NCBI GenBank assembly: GCA_022825385.1
Contig: JAJDWX010000015.1
Coordinates: 115,831-179,830 of the forward strand
From: Rhodothermales bacterium
Lineage (GTDB): Bacteria; Bacteroidota; Rhodothermia; Rhodothermales; VXPQ01
Reading direction: 5' to 3'
Length of the DNA: 64,000 nucleotides
Shown here: in pieces, positions 50,880 to 60,190 of the stretch
Layout of the letters: each line of letters begins with the position of its first letter
How positions within the stretch are numbered: the first letter of the stretch is position 1
Translations under genes and position numbers: made by a program
Notes under the pieces: model-generated
Databases searched by the model: none
The model's input: only the letters and a program-made list of their open reading frames with translations
Told to the model about the DNA's origin: nothing

Positions 50880-52973
50880 ATGAACCAATTTTCCGGTCGT
50901 ACAATCCGCACGTTTAATCCAGGCGCATTTCAATCCGATCAGGAAATAATCGACCAGTTCGTGGTCCGGCAACGCGAACTTGGCGTCGTGCTCGACGTTC
51001 TCCGCGGCAACATGGATTCGGCGTCGTGCCAACATATCCTGGTCGTGGCGCCGCGCGGTCAGGGCAAGACCATGCTCTTGGCGCGGGTCGCTGCAGAATT
51101 GAACGCGGACGACACGTTTTCCGAGCGGCTTTTGCCGATTCGGTTCATGGAGGAAAGTCACGAGATATTCGATCTTGCCGACTTCTGGCTTGAAACACTG
51201 TTTTATCTTGCACAGGAGAGCGCAAAACACAATCCCGAATTTGCCCAGGAATTGCAAGAAGCGCATGCCGATCTGGTCAAGAGATGGGGCGAAGAAGCGC
51301 TTGCTGATCGCGTACGCGCCACGGTGCTGGAGGCCGCGGACCTGCTGGGTAAAAAACTTGTTCTGATGATTGAAAATATGCAAGGTCTTTGCGAAAATGT
51401 GGACGACGATTTTGGATGGCAACTTCGGGCAGCGCTGCAATCGGAACCGCAAATTATGCTGCTTGCTACCGCCACAAGCCGATTTGCAGGATTAGACGAT
51501 GCAAACCAGCCATTTTTTGAATTATTTCACACTATAACCCTTGATCCGCTGGATACGGCAGCATGCCGACGTTTATGGAAAGTGGTTAGCGGAGACAATG
51601 TGAACGAGCGCGAAATCAGGCCGCTTGAAATTCTAACCGGCGGGAGTTCGCGCCTTCTGGTAATTCTCGGAGGTTTCGCGCAGCACCGGTCTCTAAGCGA
51701 ATTGATGGAAGAACTGGTGCAATTGATCGACGAACATACCGAATATTTTCGTGGACATCTGGAAGCGTTGGCCAAAACCGAGCGCAGGGTCTACCTTGCG
51801 GTGATCGATCTTTGGCGTCCGTCAAGCACAGGGGAAATCGCAGAGCGGGCCCGCATGGACGTTCGAACAGTATCTGCATTGCTTGGCCGACTCATCGACC
51901 GTGGCATGGTTGTCATCTTTGAGGGAGGTAATCGAAAACGGCTATACGTCGCCGCAGAGCGCATCTACTGTCTTTATTACAAATTGCGTCGGGAACGCGA
52001 CGAAGCGGATGTGGTGAAGGAGCTAATTCAGTTTATGGTTGTGTTCTATAACGAAGAGGAAATGGTCAGGATGGCCAACAAGTGGATTGCAGAGGCGGGT
52101 CGATTTCCAAAGATTCGTAAGGGTATTGAACGTGCGATTGACGAAGAACCGGATGTCGGCGAGCTGTTCCCTGGCGTTGCGGAGCCACGCGTGGCTTACG
52201 TAGCCGTGCCGGATACGCCGGACGGCAATGAGTGTACCGAACGCTTGTTCGAAGAGATGTCCGCCCTGTTCGAAACAGCGGAAACGTACGTGGAGGCCGG
52301 CGATGTCACAGCCGCGCTGGCGATTTACAATCAGGTAATTGAACGTTTTGACGATAACTATGCGTTAGAATTTCAGATATACGTAGCCTGGGCCTTGTCT
52401 GAAAAGGGATATGCGTACCAGGAACTTGGCGATTTCGATGCAGCGCTTGCGGCTTACGATGAAGTGATAGAGCGCTTTGGCTCCAGCAATGCAGAAGAAC
52501 TACAAATATCAATTGTTTGTGCACTTTTTGAGAAGGGTATAAGACAACTGAAGATGGGAAATAAGGAAGAAGCACTACGTGTGCGGAAAGATTTTTTCCA
52601 TCGGTTTCAATCATTGAATGATTTATCGAGGATAGATTGTGTATTTCGAACAATCATTATGCGGTCACAAGCAATATCAATACAAAATCATCTCGATATT
52701 GCTTCAGATATATTTCGATTTGTGTATATGTTATTGATTACCGAAGAAAAAATAATCATAGACATGATACAACGCATTGCGCTCGATATGATTGCGGCGG
52801 GCGCTTCGGCGCATGAGATGGTCGATATATTGTCGAGCGACCGCATCAAAGCCCGCGTCCTGAGACCATTGATCGTCGCTCTTCGTCAGTATGCCGGAGA
52901 AACGGTTCGTTCTCCTGTAGAAATTCGCGAGGTTGCGGCGGATATTCGGGAACGTATAGCGAAAGAAAAATAG
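50880..52973 (+). CDS. STAND-like ATPase with winged helix and TPR repeats
   Basis: A 697-residue protein. The ATPase has HILVVAPRGQGKTMLLARVA (Walker A) and KLVLMIENMQGL (Walker B-like) with sensor ATATSRFAGLDDA. A winged helix follows (PSSTGEIAERARMDVRTVSALLGRL). Two TPR-like repeats come around residues 460-560 (ALAIYNQVIERFDDN and ALAAYDEVIERFGSS). This ATPase-wHTH-TPR layout is that of signal-sensing STAND NTPases, many of which detect phage proteins. No separate effector domain is visible, so the C-terminal ~130 residues may hold it or a partner is missing. The gene lies alone between direct repeats. Confidence 0.82.
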   Translation: MNQFSGRTIRTFNPGAFQSDQEIIDQFVVRQRELGVVLDVLRGNMDSASCQHILVVAPRGQGKTMLLARVAAELNADDTFSERLLPIRFMEESHEIFDLADFWLETLFYLAQESAKHNPEFAQELQEAHADLVKRWGEEALADRVRATVLEAADLLGKKLVLMIENMQGLCENVDDDFGWQLRAALQSEPQIMLLATATSRFAGLDDANQPFFELFHTITLDPLDTAACRRLWKVVSGDNVNEREIRPLEILTGGSSRLLVILGGFAQHRSLSELMEELVQLIDEHTEYFRGHLEALAKTERRVYLAVIDLWRPSSTGEIAERARMDVRTVSALLGRLIDRGMVVIFEGGNRKRLYVAAERIYCLYYKLRRERDEADVVKELIQFMVVFYNEEEMVRMANKWIAEAGRFPKIRKGIERAIDEEPDVGELFPGVAEPRVAYVAVPDTPDGNECTERLFEEMSALFETAETYVEAGDVTAALAIYNQVIERFDDNYALEFQIYVAWALSEKGYAYQELGDFDAALAAYDEVIERFGSSNAEELQISIVCALFEKGIRQLKMGNKEEALRVRKDFFHRFQSLNDLSRIDCVFRTIIMRSQAISIQNHLDIASDIFRFVYMLLITEEKIIIDMIQRIALDMIAAGASAHEMVDILSSDRIKARVLRPLIVALRQYAGETVRSPVEIREVAADIRERIAKEK

Positions 52974-53112
52974 GATCCGAAAAAATTAGAAAGACAAACC
53001 AAAAAATTTCTATGGATCCGATAATTTCACAGAATTCAGCGACGTATAGGGATAAAATGCGCTCCCGATATAGACCCATTGTATCCGTCAAGCAGCGTAA
53101 CGTCTGATTCCA

Positions 53113-53248
53113 GCGCATCGAAGTCAAGCCCGCCCCGCCCGCCGCGATCCGCCCCGGCGCCGGGCTGTGGCAAAATGCGTCGCCCGGCATGAAGCGCCCC
53201 GCCGGAAAAATTTTTTCAGCAAATTTGTTGACAACGATTTTGTTGAAC
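53113..53248 (+). repeat. Direct repeat B downstream of the STAND-like ATPase gene
   Basis: Second copy of the sequence at 50635-50764, again ending with a TTGTTGACA -35-like motif, but here with no gene directly after it. It leaves an orphan promoter-like end, consistent with duplication of the sequence when the ATPase gene arrived. Confidence 0.8.
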
Positions 53249-53267
53249 GGAAGCCGCCGCTTCTAAA

Positions 53268-53425
53268 GCCTCCTGCCCCCAATACGCCTTGCCGCCCCCA
53301 ACACCAGTCTCGCGGCGTTACGGGAATCGCAGGCACCCCTTGCTGCCGCCCCCAACGCACCCTATCGCTGCCCCCAACGCTCCTTGCCGCCGCCCTCCAA
53401 CACGCCCCTCCCAACCCCACCCCAA
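53268..53425. repeat. Degenerate C-rich tandem repeat
   Basis: About five imperfect units around GCCCCCAACGC, each separated by 15-20 bp of TTGCC/CTGCC-rich sequence. The complementary strand has G-runs but with long loops. No gene is found here; the region separates repeat B from the MerR-like operator. Confidence 0.55.
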
Positions 53426-53459
53426 AAATTTTTTTTCGCCCAACGCTTGATTTTATTCG

Positions 53460-53482
53460 TTTTGACATGTATCTTGTCAAAA
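53460..53482. promoter_or_regulatory. Dyad upstream of the MerR-like gene
   Basis: TTTTGACA and TGTCAAAA face each other across 7 bp, 73 bp before the MerR-like start. A -35-like TTGACA is embedded in the dyad. It is the natural candidate for autoregulation by the regulator. Confidence 0.55.
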
Positions 53483-53554
53483 CAAATCGGGAATACCCGG
53501 AATGCCCATAGGGAATAGACGCTGGAATACGTCACTGGAATACCCTTTGCAGCC

Positions 53555-53935
53555 ATGAACATGAAGCGACTATCGGAATGCACAGGCCTTGCGCCCAGGC
53601 AGATCAGGTACCTGATCGCCGAGGGGTTCATGCCTCCCCCCACCGGCGGGCGCGCCCATGCAGACTACGGCGAAGAGCACAGGAGGGCCATTCGCCGCTA
53701 CGCCCGCCTGAAAGAACTCGGTTTCCCTCCGGCGGCCATTCGCGTGCTGCTACAGGCCCGCGAGGGGGTGCCGTTTCCCGTGGCGGACGGCGTTACGCTC
53801 GTCGTCGCCCCGGATCTGCATGCCTCGGGCAGGGCGGTCGAGCCGATCATGGAGCGTCTTGGCGAGATTTTGCCGCGGATTCTCGACGCGAAACAGACAA
53901 GAACATCCCCAAATACATCCCCAAACGAGAAATAA
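53555..53935 (+). CDS. MerR-like HTH regulator
   Basis: A 126-residue protein. MKRLSECTGLAPRQIRYLIAEGFMPPP is a MerR-type recognition helix-turn-helix, followed by a wing and the ARLKELGFPPAAIRVLLQ helix. The ending lacks the Cys residues of metal-sensing MerR proteins, so its signal is unknown. Its gene ends one base before the VIT-VWA gene start region and the two are co-transcribed. It probably controls this operon through the dyad at 53460. Confidence 0.83.
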   Translation: MNMKRLSECTGLAPRQIRYLIAEGFMPPPTGGRAHADYGEEHRRAIRRYARLKELGFPPAAIRVLLQAREGVPFPVADGVTLVVAPDLHASGRAVEPIMERLGEILPRILDAKQTRTSPNTSPNEK

Positions 53936-53936
53936 A

Positions 53937-56117
53937 ATGACGATTTATCCAACAACGCAAAGAATGATTGACCCCATTGCCGCGCTTGTCGCCCGCGCCC
54001 GCGAAGACGCCGGAGCGCGTCCCGCAACGCTGGTCGCCATGCACATCGACATCACCCTGACCGGCGGACTGGCGATAGCGGAAACGACAAGAACGTTCCG
54101 TAACGACGAGGCGGAGCCTATCGAGGCCTTGCTCAGCCTGCCCGTCCCGGTCCATGCCGCGTTTTTCGGCCTGACGGCGAAGATCGACGACCGGCTCCTC
54201 AGAGGCATAGCCCAGGCCCGCCAAGAGGCGCGGCATACCTACGAGGAAGCGATAACCGAGGGCAAAACCGCCGTACTGCATGAAGAACTGCTGCGCGGCG
54301 TGCATTCGCTGTCTGTCGGGAATCTGGCGGCGGGCGGCGCCATCGAGGTGACGACCCGCTGGGCGGATACCCTGCGCAGCGCGGGGGCTTCCCGAGGACG
54401 GCTTCGCATTCCCATGACGGTGGGCGACGTGTACGGCCTGGCCCCGCTCCCGGAAACGGACCAGTTGACCCATGGAGCGGGCTTGAAGCGCGTTTCCCTG
54501 CGCATCCGCCACGACGCCGCCGACCTTCGTCTTGCGACCGGCGCGCTCCAGCTTTCCGAGGATGGCGCACTGGTGGGCGAGGCGCCGGCGAACGCGCCCG
54601 TAGATATAGAAGCAGAAGGATGGAAATCCGCCGCGCTGAAAGGCAAGGCCTGGGACGGCAGGGACATTGCCCTCCGCGTCGAAGCGGCTGCGTCGGAAGA
54701 GGAAACGGTCCGCGCAGCCGTGCTGGTGGATCATTCAGGCTCCATGCAGTCGCTGTGCGAAGGCGACGCGGGGCAGGGCGTTTCCAAGCACGAGGCGGTC
54801 CGAAATGGACTGCGCGCCCTGGCCGGAGACCTTCGGGAGGCGGATCGCCTCAGCCTTTGGGAATTCGACCATACATGCAATCCGGCGGGCGGGCGCGTTA
54901 CGACTTCGCCCGGAGCGTTCGCAAAGGCGGTCGACACGTTGGCGCCGCCTGCCGGAGGCACGGAAATCGGCGGGGCGCTCCGCCGTGTTTTCGCGACAAC
55001 CGACCCGTGCGACGTGCTGCTCATTACGGACGGGAAGAGTTACGCCCTCGACGTACATGATCTTGCGCAAGAAGGACGCCGGGTGTTCGTCGTGCTGGTG
55101 GGCGAGGACAGCCTTGAGGCCAACGTAGGTCATCTGGCGGCGCTGACGGGGGGCGATATCTATTTCAGTTTCGGGGCGGATGTCGGGAGCGCCCTGCACG
55201 CCGCCCTGCAAGGCTTGCGGACGAAGCGGACGATACGGGAGCAAGGGCCGCCCGCCGAAACGCAGTTTCCCGAATCGGTATGCGCGACGCGGGGCAACAT
55301 GCGCATCCGCGCGGCATGGCGCGGCGAACCGGCCGATACGGCTGTGGAGCGCGATGCGCTGTCCGAGGGGGTCGCGGCGTACGCGGCGAATCTGGCCTTG
55401 GCGTCCCTGCCGGAATCTGCGGCGGGCGAACTGGCTGTCGGGGAGGGATTGACGACCCATCTCACCAGCCTCGTGCTGGTGGACGAAGCGGGACCCGTAC
55501 AGGAAGGATTGCCCGTAACCCGAAAGGTAAACCTGCCCACGCCGCGGACCGACGCAAAGGTGGCGTACAATTTGGCGGCTCCGCCGGTCGTATGCGAGTC
55601 GAGGTCAATGTATTTGGCAAAAGCCTTGACGTTGCCTCCACCCCTGCCGGAAAAAACCCTCGACCTGGGTCCTCCGTCTCCGGATATGTCCGAAGCGGAA
55701 CAGGAAGCGCAGACCGAGCGCCAGCCTGAAAACCTGCGCCTTGTTACTTCCCGGATCGACTGGAAGAAACAAGGCCGCGCATTGGGCGAGTGCGACCTGA
55801 GCGGTTTGGAACCCGCCGTCGCCGCCGCTATCCGGGCGCTTGCGGATCGCAAGGACATCTGCGAGTGCGCCGCCGAATGGGGAATCGATCCCATCCGATT
55901 GGCCCTTGCTCTCGTTGCCGCCTGGGCCGCCACGGGCTACTGCGGAGATGCAGATCGAAATGCCGGCAGGGTGCAGCAGCGCCTGCTCAAACGCGTGGCG
56001 AATAGCGATCGATTCATCATGTACTTCAGCTGGTTCTGCCGGGGCCATGTAATAATAGACTATGAGATGCCCGCCTCTCTTCAGCGGGAAATTGCCCGTC
56101 GCGACCAGGCGCCGTAA
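53937..56117 (+). CDS. VIT and von Willebrand A domain protein
   Basis: About 726 residues from MTIYPTTQRMIDPIAALVAR. Residues ~25-150 are a VIT domain (HIDITLTGGLAIAETTRTFR, VPVHAAFFGLTAKIDDRLL). The VWA domain starts near residue 255, with metal-site motif LVDHSGSM around 263-270. There is no signal peptide or membrane segment, so it is cytoplasmic. The C-terminal part (GLEPAVAAAIRALADRKDIC) is unrecognised. It lies 1 bp after the MerR-like gene; this pairing with a regulator is uncommon. Protein-interaction or chaperone-like functions are typical of VWA proteins, but the partner is not apparent. Confidence 0.85.
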   Translation: MTIYPTTQRMIDPIAALVARAREDAGARPATLVAMHIDITLTGGLAIAETTRTFRNDEAEPIEALLSLPVPVHAAFFGLTAKIDDRLLRGIAQARQEARHTYEEAITEGKTAVLHEELLRGVHSLSVGNLAAGGAIEVTTRWADTLRSAGASRGRLRIPMTVGDVYGLAPLPETDQLTHGAGLKRVSLRIRHDAADLRLATGALQLSEDGALVGEAPANAPVDIEAEGWKSAALKGKAWDGRDIALRVEAAASEEETVRAAVLVDHSGSMQSLCEGDAGQGVSKHEAVRNGLRALAGDLREADRLSLWEFDHTCNPAGGRVTTSPGAFAKAVDTLAPPAGGTEIGGALRRVFATTDPCDVLLITDGKSYALDVHDLAQEGRRVFVVLVGEDSLEANVGHLAALTGGDIYFSFGADVGSALHAALQGLRTKRTIREQGPPAETQFPESVCATRGNMRIRAAWRGEPADTAVERDALSEGVAAYAANLALASLPESAAGELAVGEGLTTHLTSLVLVDEAGPVQEGLPVTRKVNLPTPRTDAKVAYNLAAPPVVCESRSMYLAKALTLPPPLPEKTLDLGPPSPDMSEAEQEAQTERQPENLRLVTSRIDWKKQGRALGECDLSGLEPAVAAAIRALADRKDICECAAEWGIDPIRLALALVAAWAATGYCGDADRNAGRVQQRLLKRVANSDRFIMYFSWFCRGHVIIDYEMPASLQREIARRDQAP

Positions 56118-56341
56118 AGCGATCTCCTTTCGGCGCGACGGAGGACATCGATTCGCCCGCGTCGCCGGGAACAAGCCCTGACGCCGTCGGGTAGGCTTGC
56201 CCTTTGCAGCGAGCCGCCCGGCGGCATGGGTTTTAAGCCCACCGTCTCGCCGTTCGCCTGCGCCAGAAAAAAACGAACCGTCGTCGCGCAAACAGTGGGA
56301 TGAACCCTTGTTTTGCGCGGGAAAAAAATTGATTCCAGCCC

Positions 56342-57787
56342 ATGTCCGACAAGAAGCAACTAACCACCAGCGCAGGCGCGCCGATAGCCGACAATCAGAA
56401 TTCGATCACCGCCGGGCCGCGCGGGCCGGTCCTGTTGCAGGATTACCAGTTAATCGAAAAACTGGCGCACCAGAACCGCGAGCGCATCCCCGAACGCCCC
56501 GTCCATGCGAAGGGTTGGGGCGCATACGGCGTACTGACGATCACGAACGACGTCGCCCGCTATTCGAAGGCCAGCCTCTTTTCGGAAGTCGGCAAACAGA
56601 CGCCGATGATCGCGCGTTTCTCGACGGTGGCGGGCGAATTGGGCGCCGCCGACGCCGAACGCGACGTGCGCGGATTCGCCCTCAAGTTCTACACCGGGGA
56701 GGGGAACTGGGACATGGTCGGCAACAACACGCCGGTCTTTTTCGTGCGCGATCCCTACAAATTCCCGGATTTCATCCATACGCAAAAACGCCATCCGAGG
56801 ACCAATCTGCGTTCGCCCGCCGCCATGTGGGATTTCTGGTCGCTGTCGCCGGAGAGCCTGCATCAGGTAACGATCCTGATGTCCGACCGCGGCCTGCCGA
56901 CGAGCGTCCGCCACATCAATGGATACGGCTCCCATACGTTCTCGCTGATCAACGCCGGGGGCGAGCGTTTCTGGGTCAAGTTTCATTTCAAGACGCTGCA
57001 GGGCCACAAGCACTGGACCAACGCCGAGGCCGCCGAGGTCGTTGGCCGGACGCGCGAGTCAACCCAGGAAGATTTGTATGACGCCATCGAAAACGGCGAC
57101 TTTCCCAAATGGCGTTTTTGCATCCAGGTCATGTCCGAGGCGGATGCGGAGAACGCGCCTTTCAATCCATTCGATCTGACCAAGGTGTGGCCGCACGGCG
57201 ACTACCCGCTTATCGAGGTGGGCGTCCTTGAACTGAATCGCAACCCCGACAATTACTTTGCCGAGATCGAACAGGCAGCGTTCGCGCCGTCGAACATCGT
57301 GCCCGGGATCGGTTTTTCGCCGGACAAGATGCTTCAGGCGCGGATATTTTCCTATGCGGACGCCCATCGGTATCGTCTCGGGACGCACTACGAAGCGCTT
57401 CCCGTCAACGCGCCGAAGTGTCCGGTTCGCCACTATCACAAGGACGGTCCGATGCGGTTCTTCGACAACAACGAGACAAACCCGGACGCGTACTACGAGC
57501 CGAATTCGTTCGACGGCCCGGCGGAGGACGACCGGTTTCGGGAGCCGCCGCTCCGAATTTCAGGGGATGCGGACCGTTACGACCATCGCGAAGGCAACGA
57601 CGACTACAGCCAGCCCCGGGCGCTGTTTCAACTCTTTGACACGGACCAGCGCGAGCGCCTTTTCGGCAACATCGCCGATGCGATGGGCGGCGTGCCGGAG
57701 CACATTATAGAACGGCAGCTGGGGCATTTCGAGAAGGTGCACCCGGAGTACGCCGCCGGCGTCGCGCGCGCCCTGAAACGGCGCTGA
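56342..57787 (+). CDS. katA: Catalase (clade 3, small subunit)
   Basis: A 481-residue mono-functional heme catalase. [16 protein letters not shown] carries the essential His; [39 protein letters not shown] with the essential Asn, and [14 protein letters not shown] with the heme-ligand Tyr are all present. Length fits the small-subunit type. The residue after HAKG is Trp where Ser is more usual in the family, an oddity at the active-site entrance. It degrades H2O2 in the cytoplasm. A palindromic array lies downstream. Confidence 0.94.
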   Translation: MSDKKQLTTSAGAPIADNQNSITAGPRGPVLLQDYQLIEKLAHQNRERIPERPVHAKGWGAYGVLTITNDVARYSKASLFSEVGKQTPMIARFSTVAGELGAADAERDVRGFALKFYTGEGNWDMVGNNTPVFFVRDPYKFPDFIHTQKRHPRTNLRSPAAMWDFWSLSPESLHQVTILMSDRGLPTSVRHINGYGSHTFSLINAGGERFWVKFHFKTLQGHKHWTNAEAAEVVGRTRESTQEDLYDAIENGDFPKWRFCIQVMSEADAENAPFNPFDLTKVWPHGDYPLIEVGVLELNRNPDNYFAEIEQAAFAPSNIVPGIGFSPDKMLQARIFSYADAHRYRLGTHYEALPVNAPKCPVRHYHKDGPMRFFDNNETNPDAYYEPNSFDGPAEDDRFREPPLRISGDADRYDHREGNDDYSQPRALFQLFDTDQRERLFGNIADAMGGVPEHIIERQLGHFEKVHPEYAAGVARALKRR

Positions 57788-57971
57788 GCTCCGCGTTTGT
57801 CGGCGCGCATTCGTCGGCGCCGTCGGAAAAACGTCCGCGGCCCAGATCAAGCCGTTGCGCGGCGTCCGCCGTCCGCGCTGCTGGGCGAGGGGTCTTGCGA
57901 GGATCCTGAAACCGGTGGGCCATTGCCCTTTCCGCCCTTCCCGTACAATTATCCGCATCATTGCGCCAAAT

Positions 57972-58053
57972 AATTGCACCGCGTGCAATTCTGGCGATAA
58001 TTGCATCAAACTAATTGCATTGCGCGCAATTCTGGTCATAATTGCGCGGATTA
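57972..58053. repeat. 41-bp tandem repeat of palindromic sites
   Basis: Two tandem units of 41 bp. The first begins AATTGCACCGCGTGCAATT (perfect arms AATTGCAC/GTGCAATT) and continues CTGGCGATAATTGC; the second begins AATTGCATTGCGCGCAATT and continues CTGGTCATAATTGC. The ~41-bp period is about four helical turns, keeping sites on one face. It lies 80 bp before the start of the next gene, which it may control. Confidence 0.65.
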
Positions 58054-58131
58054 GGTTGCTGGTTCCGCCGCAACTCCCGGATTTTTTGCTTGCGCAGGTT
58101 ATGCGGCTTCGTTGGGCGTGTCTATATGTGC

Positions 58132-58584
58132 ATGAAAACGCTCTTTTGCCTCCTTGCTGCGCTGTGGACGCTTGCCGTCGCAACCCCTGCCGCCGGACAA
58201 CTGGTGGCCGACACGACATTCAGCTGGCAGGGGTACCGTACGGTTTCGACCTGTCGGGTGCGGATATACCATTCGGCGCCCAAGGCGGCGCGTCCCATGA
58301 CGGTAGTCCTTGACGAAATCGCCGAAAATCGGGGCCGCTCCACGCTCGACGACGCGCCGCACCTTGTCGAGATACTGTCGCGACGTTTTCCCGTTCGCCC
58401 GGATTCGACTTTTTGGGTTTTCCGCTGGGGGGCGTTCAGCTTCGACGGGGCAGTCCCTGCGAAAAAGGAGATTTACCTGCGCGCCACGTTCCGCCGCAAC
58501 AAAAGCGGGGCGCTGGGGACGCCCTCCTGGCGGCTGATCGACCGGGCCGCCGTAAGCGAATACACGGACCGGGCTTATCGGTGA
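58132..58584 (+). CDS. Secreted hypothetical protein
   Basis: About 150 residues from MKTLFCLLAALWTLAVATPAAG, a signal peptide. The mature part, with TFSWQGYRTVSTCRVRIYH and ILSRRFPVRPDSTFWVFRWG, is beta-rich and has no recognised family. A palindromic array stands before it. The longer track start lacks the signal peptide. Confidence 0.65.
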   Translation: MKTLFCLLAALWTLAVATPAAGQLVADTTFSWQGYRTVSTCRVRIYHSAPKAARPMTVVLDEIAENRGRSTLDDAPHLVEILSRRFPVRPDSTFWVFRWGAFSFDGAVPAKKEIYLRATFRRNKSGALGTPSWRLIDRAAVSEYTDRAYR

Positions 58585-58617
58585 TCCGGTCGCGGGGCTT
58601 CATGCCTTCAAGCCGGA

Positions 58618-59016
58618 CTACATAGTCCATAGCCGAATAAGGCCCGTAATCAGGGAGGCAACGGCGATAATCGTTCCGACAAGCCATACCAGCTGCCTTT
58701 TTTCTCTCTTTGCATTTTCTGTGTTCGCTGCGCCGAGCCGCTCCGCCATTTCTGTTTTCACTTCGCCGAATCGCTCCGCATTTTTTGCGTTCACTTCGTC
58801 GAATTGCTTCGCCATGGCCGTGGTCACTTCGCCGAATCGCTCGGCGCTTTTCGCGTTTACTTCGTCGAATTGCTTGGCCATTTCGGTTTTCATTTCGCCG
58901 AATTGCTTTGCATTCTTGGCGTTCGCTTCGCCGAATTCCTTCGCGATCTCGACACGAACGCCTTCGACTACGGCGTGGACAAAGTCTTTCGTTGCCTGTT
59001 GGGATTGGTTGTCCAT
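58618..59016 (-). CDS. Coiled-coil protein with C-terminal membrane anchor (DUF1640/Bdr-like)
   Basis: About 132 residues from MDNQSQQATKDFVHAVVEGV. The middle is a 22-residue repeat, AKQFDEVNAKSAERFGEVTT and AKQFDEVNAKNAERFGEVKT, with near-identical ~66-bp DNA units. It ends in a single membrane helix (QLVWLVGTIIAVASLITGLI). The layout resembles the DUF1640 and Bdr-type tail-anchored coiled coils. The repeats could change copy number by slippage. Function is unknown; start chosen over the track's 188-codon form since residues before it are Pro-rich and non-helical. Confidence 0.7.
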   Translation of the reverse strand: MDNQSQQATKDFVHAVVEGVRVEIAKEFGEANAKNAKQFGEMKTEMAKQFDEVNAKSAERFGEVTTAMAKQFDEVNAKNAERFGEVKTEMAERLGAANTENAKREKRQLVWLVGTIIAVASLITGLIRLWTM

Positions 59017-59184
59017 GTTCGCGGCCTCCTCCAAGGGTTGCTGTATTTCTTGTGTACGTTCCGCAGGGCGTGGCGGGTTCCCGGCGGTACGCGAACCTGT
59101 CCGGTACTTCTTCGCGCCCGGGCCGGGGTTATAAGCGGGTTGCGAGCTCATTTTTACGTCACGCTGTGGGTTATCGAAACCCAT

Positions 59185-59614
59185 GTATCAAGAATGGCTC
59201 CAGAAAACTGGACATTTTCTGAAACTGTTTAAAGTGCAAAATCCTGGCGATCCACGCCGTTCCGAGGGAAAGCTTTCTGGCGCATGCCGTTTCTGCAACT
59301 TTGCTCATGCGTCATGGCCGGATGCGCCCATTCCTCGATAGCCCAACGTTTGCTGCCAGGAGGGATCGGAAGGTATGCATTGCATGCCCACATTGCAAAG
59401 CCGTTGCAACAATGTTACATTTGGGCGAGATGGGGATGGAAAAGGCAATCCCGAGGAGGCCCCGGTGTCCGCTCTATGTTTTATGGGGATTGTCGAGTAC
59501 ATGCTGAATTGGTGCAGGCCACGCAAGCAGCTAAATAGTTTATTCCCCGTACATCCTCACGCAAATACCATTACCCGTCCCCAATATATCTAACAAAAAT
59601 TCGAAAGCATTATA
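59185..59614. other. Debris region with possible insertion-element remnant
   Basis: No intact gene. One frame reads CPHCKAVATMLHLGEMGMEK, faintly like the zinc ribbon at the start of IS1595-type transposases, and 59442-59516 resembles the element-end-like sequence at 47121. Both resemblances are weak. Confidence 0.3.
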
Positions 59615-60190
59615 CTATAGACGATTTTTGATGATTTCTTCGAGGCGTTTTGCCAGATTGTCAAAATCTTCAGGACAAAGCTGGCGGATACGATTTATTT
59701 CACGCGCAGCCTTGTTGGTCAATTCTTTACGACCACCTCCAGGAGTGTGAGTAATACCGTATTTAACTACCAACTTGTCAAAATAATTCTCCTTAACATG
59801 CACTTCAGTCCGAATAATGCTCCAGGATGGCCATTCATCAGGTAAATTTTTGATGCCAGCTAATACCCATATTTCGATTTCTTCCCATGCATTCACGGCC
59901 AAAAAAGATTCACCAAATTTATTTTCTCGTTGATCAAGCTTTTTTTGACGAGTTTCGTTTCCGTCGCGATCTATGCAAAGAATAAATATATCCGTCATAC
60001 CTTTGTACTGCTGGATAATTTGTTCAATATTTTTAGACTTCAAAGCTTCGCCAACACCTCCAAGTACAGGGTCTTCACATATGCGGACACGAATTCTGGA
60101 TTTACCCAAAGATTTAAAAAGGGCCCGAAATAAAGGCAGTAATACGTACTTATTTTTACGCGAATCCTCAGGAATTATAAGTACATTCAT
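59615..60190 (-). CDS. TOPRIM-like protein paired with an AAA ATPase
   Basis: A 191-residue protein of low GC. It begins MNVLIIPEDSRKNKYVLLPL with an acidic residue after the first strand and has MTDIFILCIDRDGNET, a D-x-D after a hydrophobic strand as in TOPRIM-fold nucleases (DUF4276/DUF4435-like). The later AWEEIEIWVLAGIKNLP is also typical of this group. The start overlaps the end of the ATPase gene (60187). In intact relatives an AAA ATPase plus such a TOPRIM protein forms an anti-phage pair such as the PARIS or OLD types. Here the ATPase is broken, so the gene is probably orphaned. Confidence 0.65.
   Translation of the reverse strand: MNVLIIPEDSRKNKYVLLPLFRALFKSLGKSRIRVRICEDPVLGGVGEALKSKNIEQIIQQYKGMTDIFILCIDRDGNETRQKKLDQRENKFGESFLAVNAWEEIEIWVLAGIKNLPDEWPSWSIIRTEVHVKENYFDKLVVKYGITHTPGGGRKELTNKAAREINRIRQLCPEDFDNLAKRLEEIIKNRL

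Noticed and set aside
53268-53425. G-quadruplex on the minus strand
   Set aside because: The G-runs are separated by 14 or more bases, too far for a canonical quadruplex.
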